Assembly: GCF_000183135.1 (NCBI RefSeq)
Contig: NC_014734.1
Location: 2,170,001-2,234,000, forward strand
Reading direction: 5' to 3'
Source: Paludibacter propionicigenes WB4
Lineage (GTDB): Bacteria > Bacteroidota > Bacteroidia > Bacteroidales > Paludibacteraceae
Length of the DNA: 64,000 nucleotides
Shown: in pieces, positions 26,325 to 35,929 of the stretch
How the letters are laid out: each line of letters opens with the position of its first letter
How positions within the stretch are numbered: the stretch's first letter is position 1
Translations under genes and position numbers: made by a program
Notes under the pieces: model-generated
What the model was told of the DNA's origin: nothing
Databases searched by the model: none
The model's input: only the letters and a program-made list of their open reading frames with translations

Positions 26325-28055
26325 TTAGTTATTCCAGCTTGAGAAATTAGCCGATGCGTCATCCCAACCCGGATTTTGCTTCAAAGCACCGTTAGACAAA
26401 TCGATCTCTGTCTTTGGAATCGGGAAGAATCCTCTAGTGGCTTTATAACGAGCTACATATCCTGTTCCCTGATCTTTCATTGTAGTCTCCTGACCTTTAT
26501 TCCAGATAGTCTCACCAACCTGCTTAGCTAAAGCTGTTTCAGCATCATGCCAACGACGAATATCGCCCCAACGAAGACCTTCAAAAGCTAGCTCATGACG
26601 ACGCTCCTTTTTCAACGCATCAAGAGAATAAGCAATATTAGAAAGACCTGCACGAGCACGAACCTTATTCATACCATCAGCTGTACCGGTCAATTCTGAA
26701 TGCATCAATAATACATCTGCAAAACGAATTAAATTTAAGTTCTGAGCATGAGATACCTGAAAATGGCTAGTGGTTCCGTCTCCATAGTAATCAGTTGTAG
26801 AACAAAAACTAGGAAGATTATTAGCACCAACAATGGCACGAGTTGCAACAATTTTAGATTGCCACAAACCTGTTTCTTCCATCTGACTATCACGCCCTTT
26901 TGGAAAATCTGATTTAACCTGATAAACAGAAGCTCCGCGACGAATGTCGGTTGGTTCTTCAGTACTCCAGTCATTCCACAAATTAGCTGCAACAGGCCCT
27001 TGTCCCCAACCTTGTCCGATAGGATAAGTTCCAGTCAATCCATAGTCTGTGCTTCCGTCACGAATACCAAAGAAAAGCGCATATTCATTAGCAAATCCAA
27101 GTTTATCACCATTCCAAGTTGATTGATAAGAGAAGTTAAGAGTAAAAACCTGTTCAGGATTTGAACCATCTTTCAACCATGTCTTAGTTGTTTTATCAAT
27201 CTGATAAGTAGAGTTTTTACTTGTCGCAGAATTTGTATACGGCCACAAACTGCGGAAGTCAGGAGCAAGGCTATGCCCTGAGTTTTGAATACAATCGTTC
27301 AAACCGGTTACCACAAAATCTTTAGCCAATTTAGTTCCATCAACTAATGGAAGAGCATCCTTTTGATAAAAGCCTGTATAGAACAAATATACACGAGCCA
27401 ACAAAGCCTCTGCAGCCCAACGTGTTGCAGCACCATTAGTTGAACTGTTTGCAACCCATTTAGTGGCAGGCATGATTTCTACAGCCTTTTTTAAATCAGA
27501 AGCAATATGCGCATAAATAGAATCAGCAGGCATCTGCACAGGGGGTGTTTGAGCCTGTGCAACATTTTCTGGCGCTGCAGAAATTAATGGCACATTTTCG
27601 AACATTTGAGTCAATTCAAAATAGAAGTAGGCACGTAAGAAAAGTGCTTCACCTTTCTTTTGATTTCTGATTGTCTCATCAGCCACATTGTCCAAATTAG
27701 CCAGTGCCATATTTGCACGGTTAATTCCTTGATAACGTGCAGACCAAAAATCGCCAAAAATACTTGGAGTATTGATCATTAAGTGATCTGTAGCCTGAGC
27801 ATCTTTATCATTTTCACCACCACCACCATAACAATCATCTGAGGCCAATTGAGCCACATAGAAATATGTTTTATTTACACCCTTTTGAACTGCAATATTC
27901 ATGGTTGCATAAATAGCTGTAATCATTTGGGTAGCATCAGTTTCATTCAGAGGAAAATTCGATGAATTTTTCTGTGTCAAGTTCTCTGTAGTCAAGAAAT
28001 TATCACAACTTGAGAACAGAAAAGCCACTACTAGTAAATATATTAATTTTTTCAT
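26325..28055 (-). CDS. SusD/RagB-family outer-membrane nutrient-binding lipoprotein
   Basis: A 576-residue SusD homologue, normal length. Lipobox FLFSSC near residue 18, then the conserved start DNFLTTENLTQKN. SusD-type TPR helices include EALFLRAYFYFELTQMFENVPLI, and the C-terminal signatures are LKKERRHELAFEGLRWGDIRRW and FPIPKTEIDLSNGALKQNPGW. SusD proteins form the lid on the SusC barrel and present ligands for import. It is encoded 11 nt after susC and forms a pair with it. The ligand is not evident, though promoter similarity ties the operon to mannan use. Confidence 0.95.
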   Translation of the reverse strand: MKKLIYLLVVAFLFSSCDNFLTTENLTQKNSSNFPLNETDATQMITAIYATMNIAVQKGVNKTYFYVAQLASDDCYGGGGENDKDAQATDHLMINTPSIFGDFWSARYQGINRANMALANLDNVADETIRNQKKGEALFLRAYFYFELTQMFENVPLISAAPENVAQAQTPPVQMPADSIYAHIASDLKKAVEIMPATKWVANSSTNGAATRWAAEALLARVYLFYTGFYQKDALPLVDGTKLAKDFVVTGLNDCIQNSGHSLAPDFRSLWPYTNSATSKNSTYQIDKTTKTWLKDGSNPEQVFTLNFSYQSTWNGDKLGFANEYALFFGIRDGSTDYGLTGTYPIGQGWGQGPVAANLWNDWSTEEPTDIRRGASVYQVKSDFPKGRDSQMEETGLWQSKIVATRAIVGANNLPSFCSTTDYYGDGTTSHFQVSHAQNLNLIRFADVLLMHSELTGTADGMNKVRARAGLSNIAYSLDALKKERRHELAFEGLRWGDIRRWHDAETALAKQVGETIWNKGQETTMKDQGTGYVARYKATRGFFPIPKTEIDLSNGALKQNPGWDDASANFSSWNN

Positions 28056-28066
28056 TTTATTATCTA

Positions 28067-31000
28067 TTAAAATTTAATATTAGCACCTACTAAGAATGTT
28101 CTTGGACTTGGATAAAATCCTAAATCGATTCCTTTTACCCATGACTGGTCATTTCCATAACCAACTTCAGGATCCATTCCAGAGTACTTAGTGAAGGTAT
28201 AAAGGTTTTGAACTGTAAAGTAGAGACGAGCTTGTTGAAGTGGTAATTTTTTGAAGAGGGTTTTGAAATCATAACCTATAGTTACGTTTTGAATTTTCAA
28301 ATAATCGCCATTTTCAATATAGATGTCAGAGATATTCTGCCAGTTAGTATTTGACCCTGAAGTTAAGCGAGGTAATTTATTGGAAGTACCTTCACCTGTC
28401 CAACAACCAAAAATATCTGTTGTGAAGTTTTGATTCTTACTATCAGCAAATGAACGATATGATTTGGCAATTTGCTGACCGAATGCACCAGCACCAGCAA
28501 CATTAAAGTCAAAGCCCTTATAGCTAAAATTAAGACCTAAACCTAAAGTATAATCAGGATTTGGATCGCCAATCATAGTTTTATCTTTATCATCTATTTT
28601 ACCATCTCCATTAACATCTCTAAAGATAACATCTCCAGGTTGAGCTCCAGCTAACACACCTTTACCTGCTGCCTTATAAGCTGCTATTTCATCATAATTT
28701 TGGAAAACACCATCTGTTTTGTATCCATAAAAATAACCAATAGGATAACCTACCTGAGCGCGGTACATCTCTGCTGTTCCCTGACTTAAAACATCTGAAG
28801 CTCCATGGATGATACCTTCAGCATTTGCGATACGGGTTACATTGTTCTTATTGTTTGATATATTTACATTAACACCATAATTGAAATCTTTTCCAATTTT
28901 ATCCCTCCAGTTCAGAGCCAACTCAATACCTTTGTTTTCAACATCACCACCATTAATATATGGGGCATTTAGACCGTAAGTAGAAAGAATAGGAGCTTGA
29001 ACCAACCAGTTTTTAGTAGTCTTCTTATATAAGTCTAGAGCAACTCCTAAACGCGAATTAAAAAAGCGTGCATCAAAGCCTAAATCAGTCTGTTCAGATG
29101 TTTCCCAGGTCACATCAGGGTTCTTAAGAATATTCGCATACCCCCCTGTTGTTTGAGTAGATTTATCACCACCGAAGTAGTAACCATTAGTAACATCAAA
29201 AGAGAATGTTGTTAAATATTGGTAACCACTAATATTACAATTACCATTCTGTCCCCAACTTCCACGAAGTTTCAAGAAATCCATCCAATCCTTAGTAGAT
29301 TCCATCCAAGGCTCACTGGTCATTACCCAACCAACAGATCCTGAAGGGAAATAACCCCATTGTTTGCCGGGAGCAAAGTTTGAGGAACCATCAGCACGCA
29401 TTGTAAATGAAGCCATATACTTTTCATTATAGTCATAGTTTAAACGACCAAAGTAAGAAGATAAATCTCCTTCACCCCAAGGGCTACCACCTGCTGCTAT
29501 TTGAGACAATGCAGTAGACTTAGTATTGTCAACATATGCATTTTTCCAAGAGCCCAAGAATAAAGAATTTTGTCCTGAAGAACTAACATTTTCACCTAAT
29601 CCCCATTTTTCAGCAGATTGACCAACCATAACATCAAATGTATTGTCTTCTAATTTAAACTTATAAGACAATGTATTATCTATCGTCCAAGATGTACCTA
29701 CACTTTCATTCTGGCTAACTGTTTCTGTTGAAACCTGAGTATCCGAGCTAAGATTTCTTATTCTGTCATACGACCGATAAGAAGAAGCACTCATTTTGTA
29801 CCCAAATTGAGATTTGAAAATCAAATTCTTAATTGGTTGAATTTGCAAATAAGCAGTTGCTTGTAGATTATGATTTTTGGAAAGATTTAAGCCTTGACTC
29901 GAAAGAGCAGTATTTGCAATAGGGTTTCTTGCATTTGCATCAAAATTCCAGCCATCAGCAGCCTTCGATGCATAATCGTAATATCCACCAGCTGAATTAT
30001 AAACCGGCAATAATGGATTAGCTGTTAACAAGCTGTGAATAGAGTTCCAATAGATATTACCAATAGAAACACCAGACTTAGTATTATAAGAATAGTTCAA
30101 TGTTTCTCCGATTTTAATCGCATCAAAGTTATTCACTTTCAAAATTACATGATCAGAATTTATACGAGCTGTATAACGATCATAACTAGATGCAACAGGT
30201 TTTCCAAAAATACCGTCCTGAGAGGCATAAGAAAATCCTAAAGAGAATTTGGATAGTTCAGTACCACCAGTAAGGTTAATTGCATGATTCTGAACAGGAG
30301 CAGCTTTGTTATAGGATTCTTTCAGCCAGTTTGTGCCATTCCATGTTCCGTCCTGAATTGATTTATACAGAGCTGCAGGAAGCAAAGTAGACCAGCTATT
30401 TGCAGGATTACCCTCATTAAAATTTATCATGTCTTCAACAGCCATGTATTCTTTTGCATTCAGTAAAGCCGGCATTTTGTATGCGTATTGCGCACCATAA
30501 TAAGCATCATAAGAAACTGAAGTCTTACCAGATTTTCCTTGTTTTGTTGCTACCAGGATTACTCCATTTGCTGCACGTGCACCATAAATAGCTGCTGAAG
30601 CCGCATCTTTCAAAACATCAATAGATTCGATATCTGATGGGTTTAAGTTGTTAATATTACCACCAGCTACACCATCTATAACATATAAAGGACCTGAAGA
30701 ACCTACAGTCCCTAGACCACGAATATTTACTTTAAAACCTTCACCGGGTTGACCTGAGCTTTGTGTAATACTCACACCTGGACTCTGACTCTGTAAAGCA
30801 GTCAAAGCACTTGTTGTACTTAGCTTCTGAAGACTTTCACCACTTACCTGAACTGTCGCACCAGTAACAAGCTTCTTTCTCATGGTTCCGTAACCAATAG
30901 CTACAACCTCATTCAAAACTTGAGAGTCTGATTCAAGGCTTACATTAATTACATTACTTTTGACAGAAACTTCTTGTTTTTTCATTCCAATGTATGAAAA

Positions 31001-31219
31001 AATTAGTTTAGATCCTTGAGGAGCATTTAGGGTATACTTCCCATTGACATCGGTAATTGCTCCAGATGTAGTTCCCTTGACAAATACAGAAACGCCCACC
31101 ATTGGACTTCCATCACTTGCATCTGAAACAACTCCCGAAACTGAAAGATTCTGCTGGGCAGAAACAAAGCATACTCCAAATAAGAGTAGCGCCATTAGAA
31201 AATTGATTTTTCTTTTCAT
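28067..31219 (-). CDS. SusC/RagA-family TonB-dependent outer-membrane transporter
   Basis: A 1050-residue SusC-type porin. Signal peptide to QQN (MKRKINFLMALLLFGVCFVSAQ). Next a carboxypeptidase-D-regulatory-like domain (VSGVVSDASDGSPMVGVSVF, DVNGKYTLNAPQGSKLIFSYIG), then a TonB-box-like segment (LNEVVAIGYGTMRKK). The plug has SPGVSITQSSGQPGEGFKVNIRG, YVIDGVAGG and DVLKDAASAAIYGARAANG, followed by a 22-strand-type barrel ending FLVGANIKF. It imports the SusD-captured ligand using TonB energy. It is the first gene of a seven-gene minus-strand operon. There is no STN domain, so no direct anti-sigma signalling is indicated. Confidence 0.96.
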   Translation of the reverse strand: MKRKINFLMALLLFGVCFVSAQQNLSVSGVVSDASDGSPMVGVSVFVKGTTSGAITDVNGKYTLNAPQGSKLIFSYIGMKKQEVSVKSNVINVSLESDSQVLNEVVAIGYGTMRKKLVTGATVQVSGESLQKLSTTSALTALQSQSPGVSITQSSGQPGEGFKVNIRGLGTVGSSGPLYVIDGVAGGNINNLNPSDIESIDVLKDAASAAIYGARAANGVILVATKQGKSGKTSVSYDAYYGAQYAYKMPALLNAKEYMAVEDMINFNEGNPANSWSTLLPAALYKSIQDGTWNGTNWLKESYNKAAPVQNHAINLTGGTELSKFSLGFSYASQDGIFGKPVASSYDRYTARINSDHVILKVNNFDAIKIGETLNYSYNTKSGVSIGNIYWNSIHSLLTANPLLPVYNSAGGYYDYASKAADGWNFDANARNPIANTALSSQGLNLSKNHNLQATAYLQIQPIKNLIFKSQFGYKMSASSYRSYDRIRNLSSDTQVSTETVSQNESVGTSWTIDNTLSYKFKLEDNTFDVMVGQSAEKWGLGENVSSSGQNSLFLGSWKNAYVDNTKSTALSQIAAGGSPWGEGDLSSYFGRLNYDYNEKYMASFTMRADGSSNFAPGKQWGYFPSGSVGWVMTSEPWMESTKDWMDFLKLRGSWGQNGNCNISGYQYLTTFSFDVTNGYYFGGDKSTQTTGGYANILKNPDVTWETSEQTDLGFDARFFNSRLGVALDLYKKTTKNWLVQAPILSTYGLNAPYINGGDVENKGIELALNWRDKIGKDFNYGVNVNISNNKNNVTRIANAEGIIHGASDVLSQGTAEMYRAQVGYPIGYFYGYKTDGVFQNYDEIAAYKAAGKGVLAGAQPGDVIFRDVNGDGKIDDKDKTMIGDPNPDYTLGLGLNFSYKGFDFNVAGAGAFGQQIAKSYRSFADSKNQNFTTDIFGCWTGEGTSNKLPRLTSGSNTNWQNISDIYIENGDYLKIQNVTIGYDFKTLFKKLPLQQARLYFTVQNLYTFTKYSGMDPEVGYGNDQSWVKGIDLGFYPSPRTFLVGANIKF

Positions 31220-31278
31220 GGAATTAGTTTTAATATTAAAAGGTTAATTATTGTTGGAATTGATGTATTCCGACTGTG

Positions 31279-31286
31279 CAAAAGTA
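31279..31286 (-). promoter_or_regulatory. -7 promoter box of the SusC operon
   Basis: On the minus strand this reads TACTTTTG, a match to TAnnTTTG, 60 nt upstream of the susC start. No good -33 TTG is found at the normal distance, so an activator is probably needed. Confidence 0.65.
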
Positions 31287-31316
31287 TAGTATAGGGAACG
31301 ATAATAACTATATTAT

Positions 31317-31343
31317 TTTAGCCTTATATGATACTTTTTCTAC
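31317..31343 (-). promoter_or_regulatory. 27-bp element shared with the mannan operon promoter (candidate activator site)
   Basis: Plus-strand reading TTTAGCC, TA, ATGATACT, TTTCTAC with single variable bases between; 24 of 27 positions equal 19556-19582. It begins 31 nt beyond the -7 box at 31279-31286, the same offset as in the other promoter. Confidence 0.7.
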
Positions 31344-31344
31344 G

Positions 31345-31738
31345 AATGTTGCTGTTTGATGGCTGAATTATCAAAAACATCGATAAAACTTATACTTTTC
31401 TGACAAGTTCAAGATCGAGATAACGTTCATAAAACATGTTACAGAACATATTTTATTGCAAAACCAGAATAACACTTTTCTCCTAAACAGTCAGATTAAC
31501 ATCTAATATTCTTGATAATAACCCTGATTCAGCATCAAAAATTATTGAGTCGAAAAAGTATTTGTAGGTAATAGCATTTTTTAATTATTGAATAAACGAA
31601 TTGTGGAGTTATACTCATTGAGTCATTGGCCCATTATTTACAATAACAACTAATAATTAATCCGGGTTGAAAATGTTTTTAATACGTATTAAACACATCG
31701 GAGATTATGCCATTTTTGTGTCATTCCTTTATCTATTC
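31345..31738. other. Gene-free AT-rich region between two divergent promoters
   Basis: About 390 nt between the SusC-operon control element and the promoter of the phenol-lyase-like gene. I see no open frame, tRNA or strong hairpin. Confidence 0.5.
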
Positions 31739-31768
31739 ATTGTTATTTTAGAAATATTCATACCTTTG
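31739..31768 (+). promoter_or_regulatory. Promoter of the tyrosine phenol-lyase-like gene
   Basis: ATTG (31739-31742), an 18-nt spacer, then TACCTTTG (31761-31768). This is close to the Bacteroidota vegetative consensus. It leaves a leader of roughly 130 nt before the ATG at 31905; I find no short upstream reading frame of the TnaC type in it. Confidence 0.75.
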
Positions 31769-31904
31769 CCTGTCACAAACTTTAAATCTGTAATAAAACA
31801 GGTATATTTATTCAAAACGCAGGCTGATTAATCAAAGCACGCTGATTTTTTGAAAGAAACAGCCATAAATAAATCATAAAATTTAAAAATCATTCTCTAA
31901 CACC

Positions 31905-33353
31905 ATGCAAGAAATCAAATTTTACAGTGGAGAAAACATTCCATTGGAATTGCACAAAGTACGCATTGTACAAAAACTACACTTAGTACCCATCGAACGT
32001 CGTTTGGAAGCACTTTACGAAGGTGGGTTCAACACTTTCCGCCTCAGTACCAAAGACGTTTTCCTTGACATGCTCACAGACTCCGGTACAAACGCCATGA
32101 GTGACAATCAACTTGCGGCCATGATGCAAGGCGACGATGCTTATGCCGGTTCACAAAGTTTCTACCGCCTGGAAAAAGCTGTACAAGATGTACTTGGAAA
32201 AAAATACCTGTTGCCGGTTCACCAGGGTAGAGCCGCAGAAAACATTATTGCACTGGCTTATGTAAAAAAAGGCAGTCTGGTGCCAATGAACTATCACTTC
32301 ACTACTGCTATGGCTCACATTACCGACAAAGGCGGACAAATAGTGGAACTACTTTACGATGAAGCTTATGTGGTAAATTCAGACCATCCTTTTAAAGGGA
32401 ACATGAATATCGAAAAACTGGAAGAAGTAATCAAACGTCATAGTGCAGCCAACATTCCTTTTATTAGAATGGAAGCATCGACCAACCTGATTGGCGGACA
32501 ACCATTCTCGGTTCAAAACTTACGAGATGTTCGCGCAATAGCCGACAAATATGGTATTCGTATTGTACTTGACTGTAGTTTGTTGGGAGAAAATGCTTAT
32601 TTGGTACTGAAACGTGAAGAAGAATTTAAAAATTCCGACATGGCTACCGTACTTAAGACCATGACCGGATTAGCAGACTTGTGTTATTTCTCTGCCCGTA
32701 AAATAAGTTCTTCGCGCGGAGGTGGTATGTGTACCGATCGCCTTGAAATAATGAAAGAACTGGAAGCATTGGTGCCACTTTATGAAGGATTCCTTACTTA
32801 CGGTGGTATTTCCGTTCGCGAAATTGAAGCGATGGCAGTTGGTCTTTATGAAACACTGGACGAAACAATGATTTGTCAAAGCCCTAATTTCATTAAATAT
32901 CTTGTTGACTCATTATATGCTAAAGGAGTTCCAATGATTAAACCTGCAGGAGTGTTAGGTGCTCACGTAGATGCTATGCAGGTTTGTGCGCACATTCCAC
33001 AAACAGAATATCCTGCCGGAGCATTGGCTGCTGCTTTATTTTTAATCTCGGGGATTCGTGGTATGGAACGCGGTTCTATATCCAATCAACGTGATGAAGA
33101 AGGAAACGAAACGTATGCCGACATGGAATTACTTCGACTGGCGGTGCCACGCAGAGTGTTCACACTTTCGCAAATAAAATATGTGGAAGACCGTATGCAT
33201 TGGTTATATGACAATCGCGAACTTATCGGTGGATTGAGGTTTGTCTATGAACCACCTGTACTTCGCTTCTTTATGGGAGGACTGGAACCTACCAGCGACT
33301 GGCCTCAGAAACTTATGGCTAAATTCAAAGCTGATTTTGGAGAAAGCCTGTAA
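31905..33353 (+). CDS. Tyrosine phenol-lyase/tryptophanase-family PLP enzyme with altered cofactor pocket
   Basis: A 482-residue beta-eliminating lyase. The N-terminal part is very close to tyrosine phenol-lyase (LTDSGTNAMSD, GDDAYAGSQSFYRLE, LPVHQGRAAEN). The PLP-binding lysine is Lys266 in FSARKISSSRGGG. Residues that mark phenol-lyase rather than tryptophanase are kept: FTT in NYHFTTAM, Arg389 in GMERGS, and LRFF at 453-456 where tryptophanase has LRHF. But the Arg that contacts the PLP 3'-oxygen (in DATR or DSAR of known enzymes) is Leu226 here (D223-C-S-L), and the lysine before the PLP lysine is Arg265. The fold and PLP use are secure; the substrate is not. It has its own promoter and terminator, so it is monocistronic. 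Confidence 0.82.
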   Translation: MQEIKFYSGENIPLELHKVRIVQKLHLVPIERRLEALYEGGFNTFRLSTKDVFLDMLTDSGTNAMSDNQLAAMMQGDDAYAGSQSFYRLEKAVQDVLGKKYLLPVHQGRAAENIIALAYVKKGSLVPMNYHFTTAMAHITDKGGQIVELLYDEAYVVNSDHPFKGNMNIEKLEEVIKRHSAANIPFIRMEASTNLIGGQPFSVQNLRDVRAIADKYGIRIVLDCSLLGENAYLVLKREEEFKNSDMATVLKTMTGLADLCYFSARKISSSRGGGMCTDRLEIMKELEALVPLYEGFLTYGGISVREIEAMAVGLYETLDETMICQSPNFIKYLVDSLYAKGVPMIKPAGVLGAHVDAMQVCAHIPQTEYPAGALAAALFLISGIRGMERGSISNQRDEEGNETYADMELLRLAVPRRVFTLSQIKYVEDRMHWLYDNRELIGGLRFVYEPPVLRFFMGGLEPTSDWPQKLMAKFKADFGESL

Positions 33354-33389
33354 GTATAATGCATAATTTATAATGCACAATTAATAATT

Positions 33390-33423
33390 AAAGAGACCGA
33401 ATGATGAATCATTCGGTCTCTTT
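33390..33423. terminator. Perfect hairpin terminator between convergent genes
   Basis: A 16-bp perfect inverted repeat, AAAGAGACCGAATGAT (33390-33405) with its complement at 33408-33423, minimal loop. A-rich on the left and T-rich on the right, so it can serve both the lyase gene and the convergent S9 peptidase gene. Confidence 0.8.
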
Positions 33424-33483
33424 AGCTTCACGTTGTGAACTTGAGATGCCAATCCGGGCTGAACTGACATCACTTTACATAAT

Positions 33484-35898
33484 TTACTTCAGATATTTCT
33501 CCAAAAACCGATCCTGCTCCCAAAGCAAATGCAGGATGTTCTCCCGAGCCACATAACTGTGTTGTTCTTTGGGCAAAATCACCATGCGGGCAGGTGCTCC
33601 GAGTCCTTTCAGTGCCTGAAAGTATCGTTCAGTCTGCAGGGTAAAAGTGCCGGGATTGTTGTCGGCTTCGCCATGTACCAGCAACAACGGCGTTTTCATT
33701 TTGTCTGCATTCTGAAACGGCGACATCGCATTATAGACTTCCGGTGCATCCCAGTAATTGCGTTGTTCGCTCTGAAAACCGAAAGGTGTCAGTGTACGGT
33801 TATAAGCACCGCTTCGGGCAATGCCACAAGCAAACAGGTTACAATGTGTAAGCAGATTAGCCGTCATAAAAGCACCGTATGAATGTCCACCGACAGCTAC
33901 CTTTGCCCTGTTGATATAGCCCAACGAATCTACCGCATCGATAGCCGCTTTGGCATTGGCTACTAATTGCTCGATAAAGTTATCGTTCGGCTCGGTTTTG
34001 CCTTCACCGATAATGGGGAAAGCAGCATCGTCGAGCACGGCGTAACCGCGCGTCACCCAATACACAAAGGAACCATAGTAAGGAAAAGTAAACTCGTTCG
34101 GATTAGCGGCGCTTTGACCAGCGCTGTTTTTATCTTTGTACTCAGCAGGATAAGCCCAGATCAGTAACGGAAGTTTTTCTTTCCTGGTTTTGCGGTCATA
34201 ACCTACGGGCAAGTAGAGCGTACCCGACAGCTCTACCCCATCGGCTCGCTTGTATTTTATCAGCTCTTTGTACACATCTTTAATACTCTCAAACGGATTA
34301 GGGAAATGAGTAATCTGTGTCAGTGCATTCTTTTTACGGAAATTACGGAAATAATAATTCGGATATTCGTTTTTCGACTGAATACGCACCAGCGCCTCCC
34401 CTTTTTTGAAATCTTCTATATCAAAAATTTCTTCCATCTTATCCGTATAAGCCGACTGATAAAGCCGAGTAATTTTAAGGGTGGATAAGTTCAACTCATC
34501 AATAAAGGGAAATTGTCCCTTGGGCGTATGTCCGTCGCCAATGCGAAACAAACAATTATCGTTGATGGCCAATACGTATTTTCCATAAACATTTTTCCAT
34601 GTTTCAAAGTGCCCGGGGTCGGAATACAGATCCTGAAAGTTACGGTCATCAATTACCTTGGGTTCCTCTTTCGGATTAGAAGGATTAACGAGATAAGTCT
34701 TTTCGTTGCGCGTATCGTACCATTCGTCCTGCACTATAGCCACAGTGGCATTGCCCCAGATGATATTCATAAATCGTTGAACTGTTTTGGTCATCAACAT
34801 TGGATTTTCGGCAAAAGGAGCTTTCCAAAGATAAATGGCATCGCGATAGTCGGCTTTAGTTTGCGGGTCGCCACCGTCGAGCTCTTCCACATAATACAAG
34901 GTGGCAGGCTCATCGGCACGCCAACTCATTTGTCTTTTGCCTTTACGAATAGCCATAAATCCTTTGGGCAATACTTCCGAAAGCGGCACTTCGTTTACCG
35001 TTTTTACCAGATTTCCCTTCAGATCGTACACAACCGATAGCTGAGGGAAACGATTCAACGGAACTATGTACGAGAACGGTTTGCTCAATGTGGTGACCAA
35101 TATATAATTTCCATCAGGCGAAAAAGACTCGCCGGCATACATATCTTTACCTTTGAACAATTCTGATTTTGCATCCAAGTCTACCTTGTATAGTTCCGAT
35201 GATGACAGGGTGACAAAGTTTTCTTCATCGGTAGCGTTTTTCAACAAATCTGGATAGGTACGATTCTGCGATTTTGAACCATCGCTTACTGAGATTATCG
35301 GTCCTTTGGGTAGTTCGCTTTTAGTATCTAACAAAGCCGGGCGATTTTTAGGTAATAATCGTACCAACAACTGCTTACTATCCCGGTACCAGTTAAGCGG
35401 ATTGCCCATATTGGCATTCACCACAGGCTCGGTAAGTCTGGCAGCCTGCGCCGAAACAATATCAAGCACCCAGAGTTCTACGCCATGCGAGGTGGTATTG
35501 GTAAAGGCAATCTTTTTCTCATCAGGCGACCACGTAACGTAAGCAATACGGGCATTCACAGGCAGTCCCTTTACCTGAACCGGCTCCTTGTCAGTCACTT
35601 TTCTTACCTTGAGGTTACTGATATAATTTGTAGCCGAAGCTATATTCGTTACCGGATTAATTCTTAATCCACCCATGCTCATTTCCTGCTGATTCAGATC
35701 ATCAAGCGTCTTGTAAGTATTCCTGTAACTAAGCAACATATATTGTTTCTTGGTGTCAATAGATACTTGCGGAGCGCGTTCGTAATCAGCCAGACGCATA
35801 ATGCTTGCCGGCGGCGTTTGATACGTAAGGTTTTCTTGTGCCATACTTATTGTAAATGCTATCAATGTGAATACTGTAGTCGTAACGAATTTTTTCAT
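33484..35898 (-). CDS. S9-family serine peptidase (acylaminoacyl-peptidase/prolyl-oligopeptidase type)
   Basis: An 804-residue exported peptidase starting at ATG 35898 (MKKFVTTTVFTLIAFTISMAQ, a signal peptide); the frame runs 20 codons further upstream without signal character. The N-terminal two thirds form a beta-propeller (VTWSPDEKKIAFTNTTSHGVELW, SFSPDGNYILVTT). The C-terminal alpha/beta-hydrolase domain has nucleophile Ser673 in VGGHSYGAFMT, the Asp region in LLVHGEADNNPGTF, and the His in LPKEQHSYVARE. It degrades short peptides in the periplasm, in keeping with the peptide-based metabolism of the group. A good promoter lies about 30 nt upstream. Confidence 0.9.
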   Translation of the reverse strand: MKKFVTTTVFTLIAFTISMAQENLTYQTPPASIMRLADYERAPQVSIDTKKQYMLLSYRNTYKTLDDLNQQEMSMGGLRINPVTNIASATNYISNLKVRKVTDKEPVQVKGLPVNARIAYVTWSPDEKKIAFTNTTSHGVELWVLDIVSAQAARLTEPVVNANMGNPLNWYRDSKQLLVRLLPKNRPALLDTKSELPKGPIISVSDGSKSQNRTYPDLLKNATDEENFVTLSSSELYKVDLDAKSELFKGKDMYAGESFSPDGNYILVTTLSKPFSYIVPLNRFPQLSVVYDLKGNLVKTVNEVPLSEVLPKGFMAIRKGKRQMSWRADEPATLYYVEELDGGDPQTKADYRDAIYLWKAPFAENPMLMTKTVQRFMNIIWGNATVAIVQDEWYDTRNEKTYLVNPSNPKEEPKVIDDRNFQDLYSDPGHFETWKNVYGKYVLAINDNCLFRIGDGHTPKGQFPFIDELNLSTLKITRLYQSAYTDKMEEIFDIEDFKKGEALVRIQSKNEYPNYYFRNFRKKNALTQITHFPNPFESIKDVYKELIKYKRADGVELSGTLYLPVGYDRKTRKEKLPLLIWAYPAEYKDKNSAGQSAANPNEFTFPYYGSFVYWVTRGYAVLDDAAFPIIGEGKTEPNDNFIEQLVANAKAAIDAVDSLGYINRAKVAVGGHSYGAFMTANLLTHCNLFACGIARSGAYNRTLTPFGFQSEQRNYWDAPEVYNAMSPFQNADKMKTPLLLVHGEADNNPGTFTLQTERYFQALKGLGAPARMVILPKEQHSYVARENILHLLWEQDRFLEKYLK

Positions 35899-35929
35899 AT
35901 AACTTTTAATTTTGCAGTTAAACGAATGA

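Noticed and set aside
31775-31904. TnaC-like leader peptide or riboswitch before the phenol-lyase-like gene
   Set aside because: No ATG-started short frame with a key Trp or Pro, and no conserved riboswitch pattern that I can recognise.
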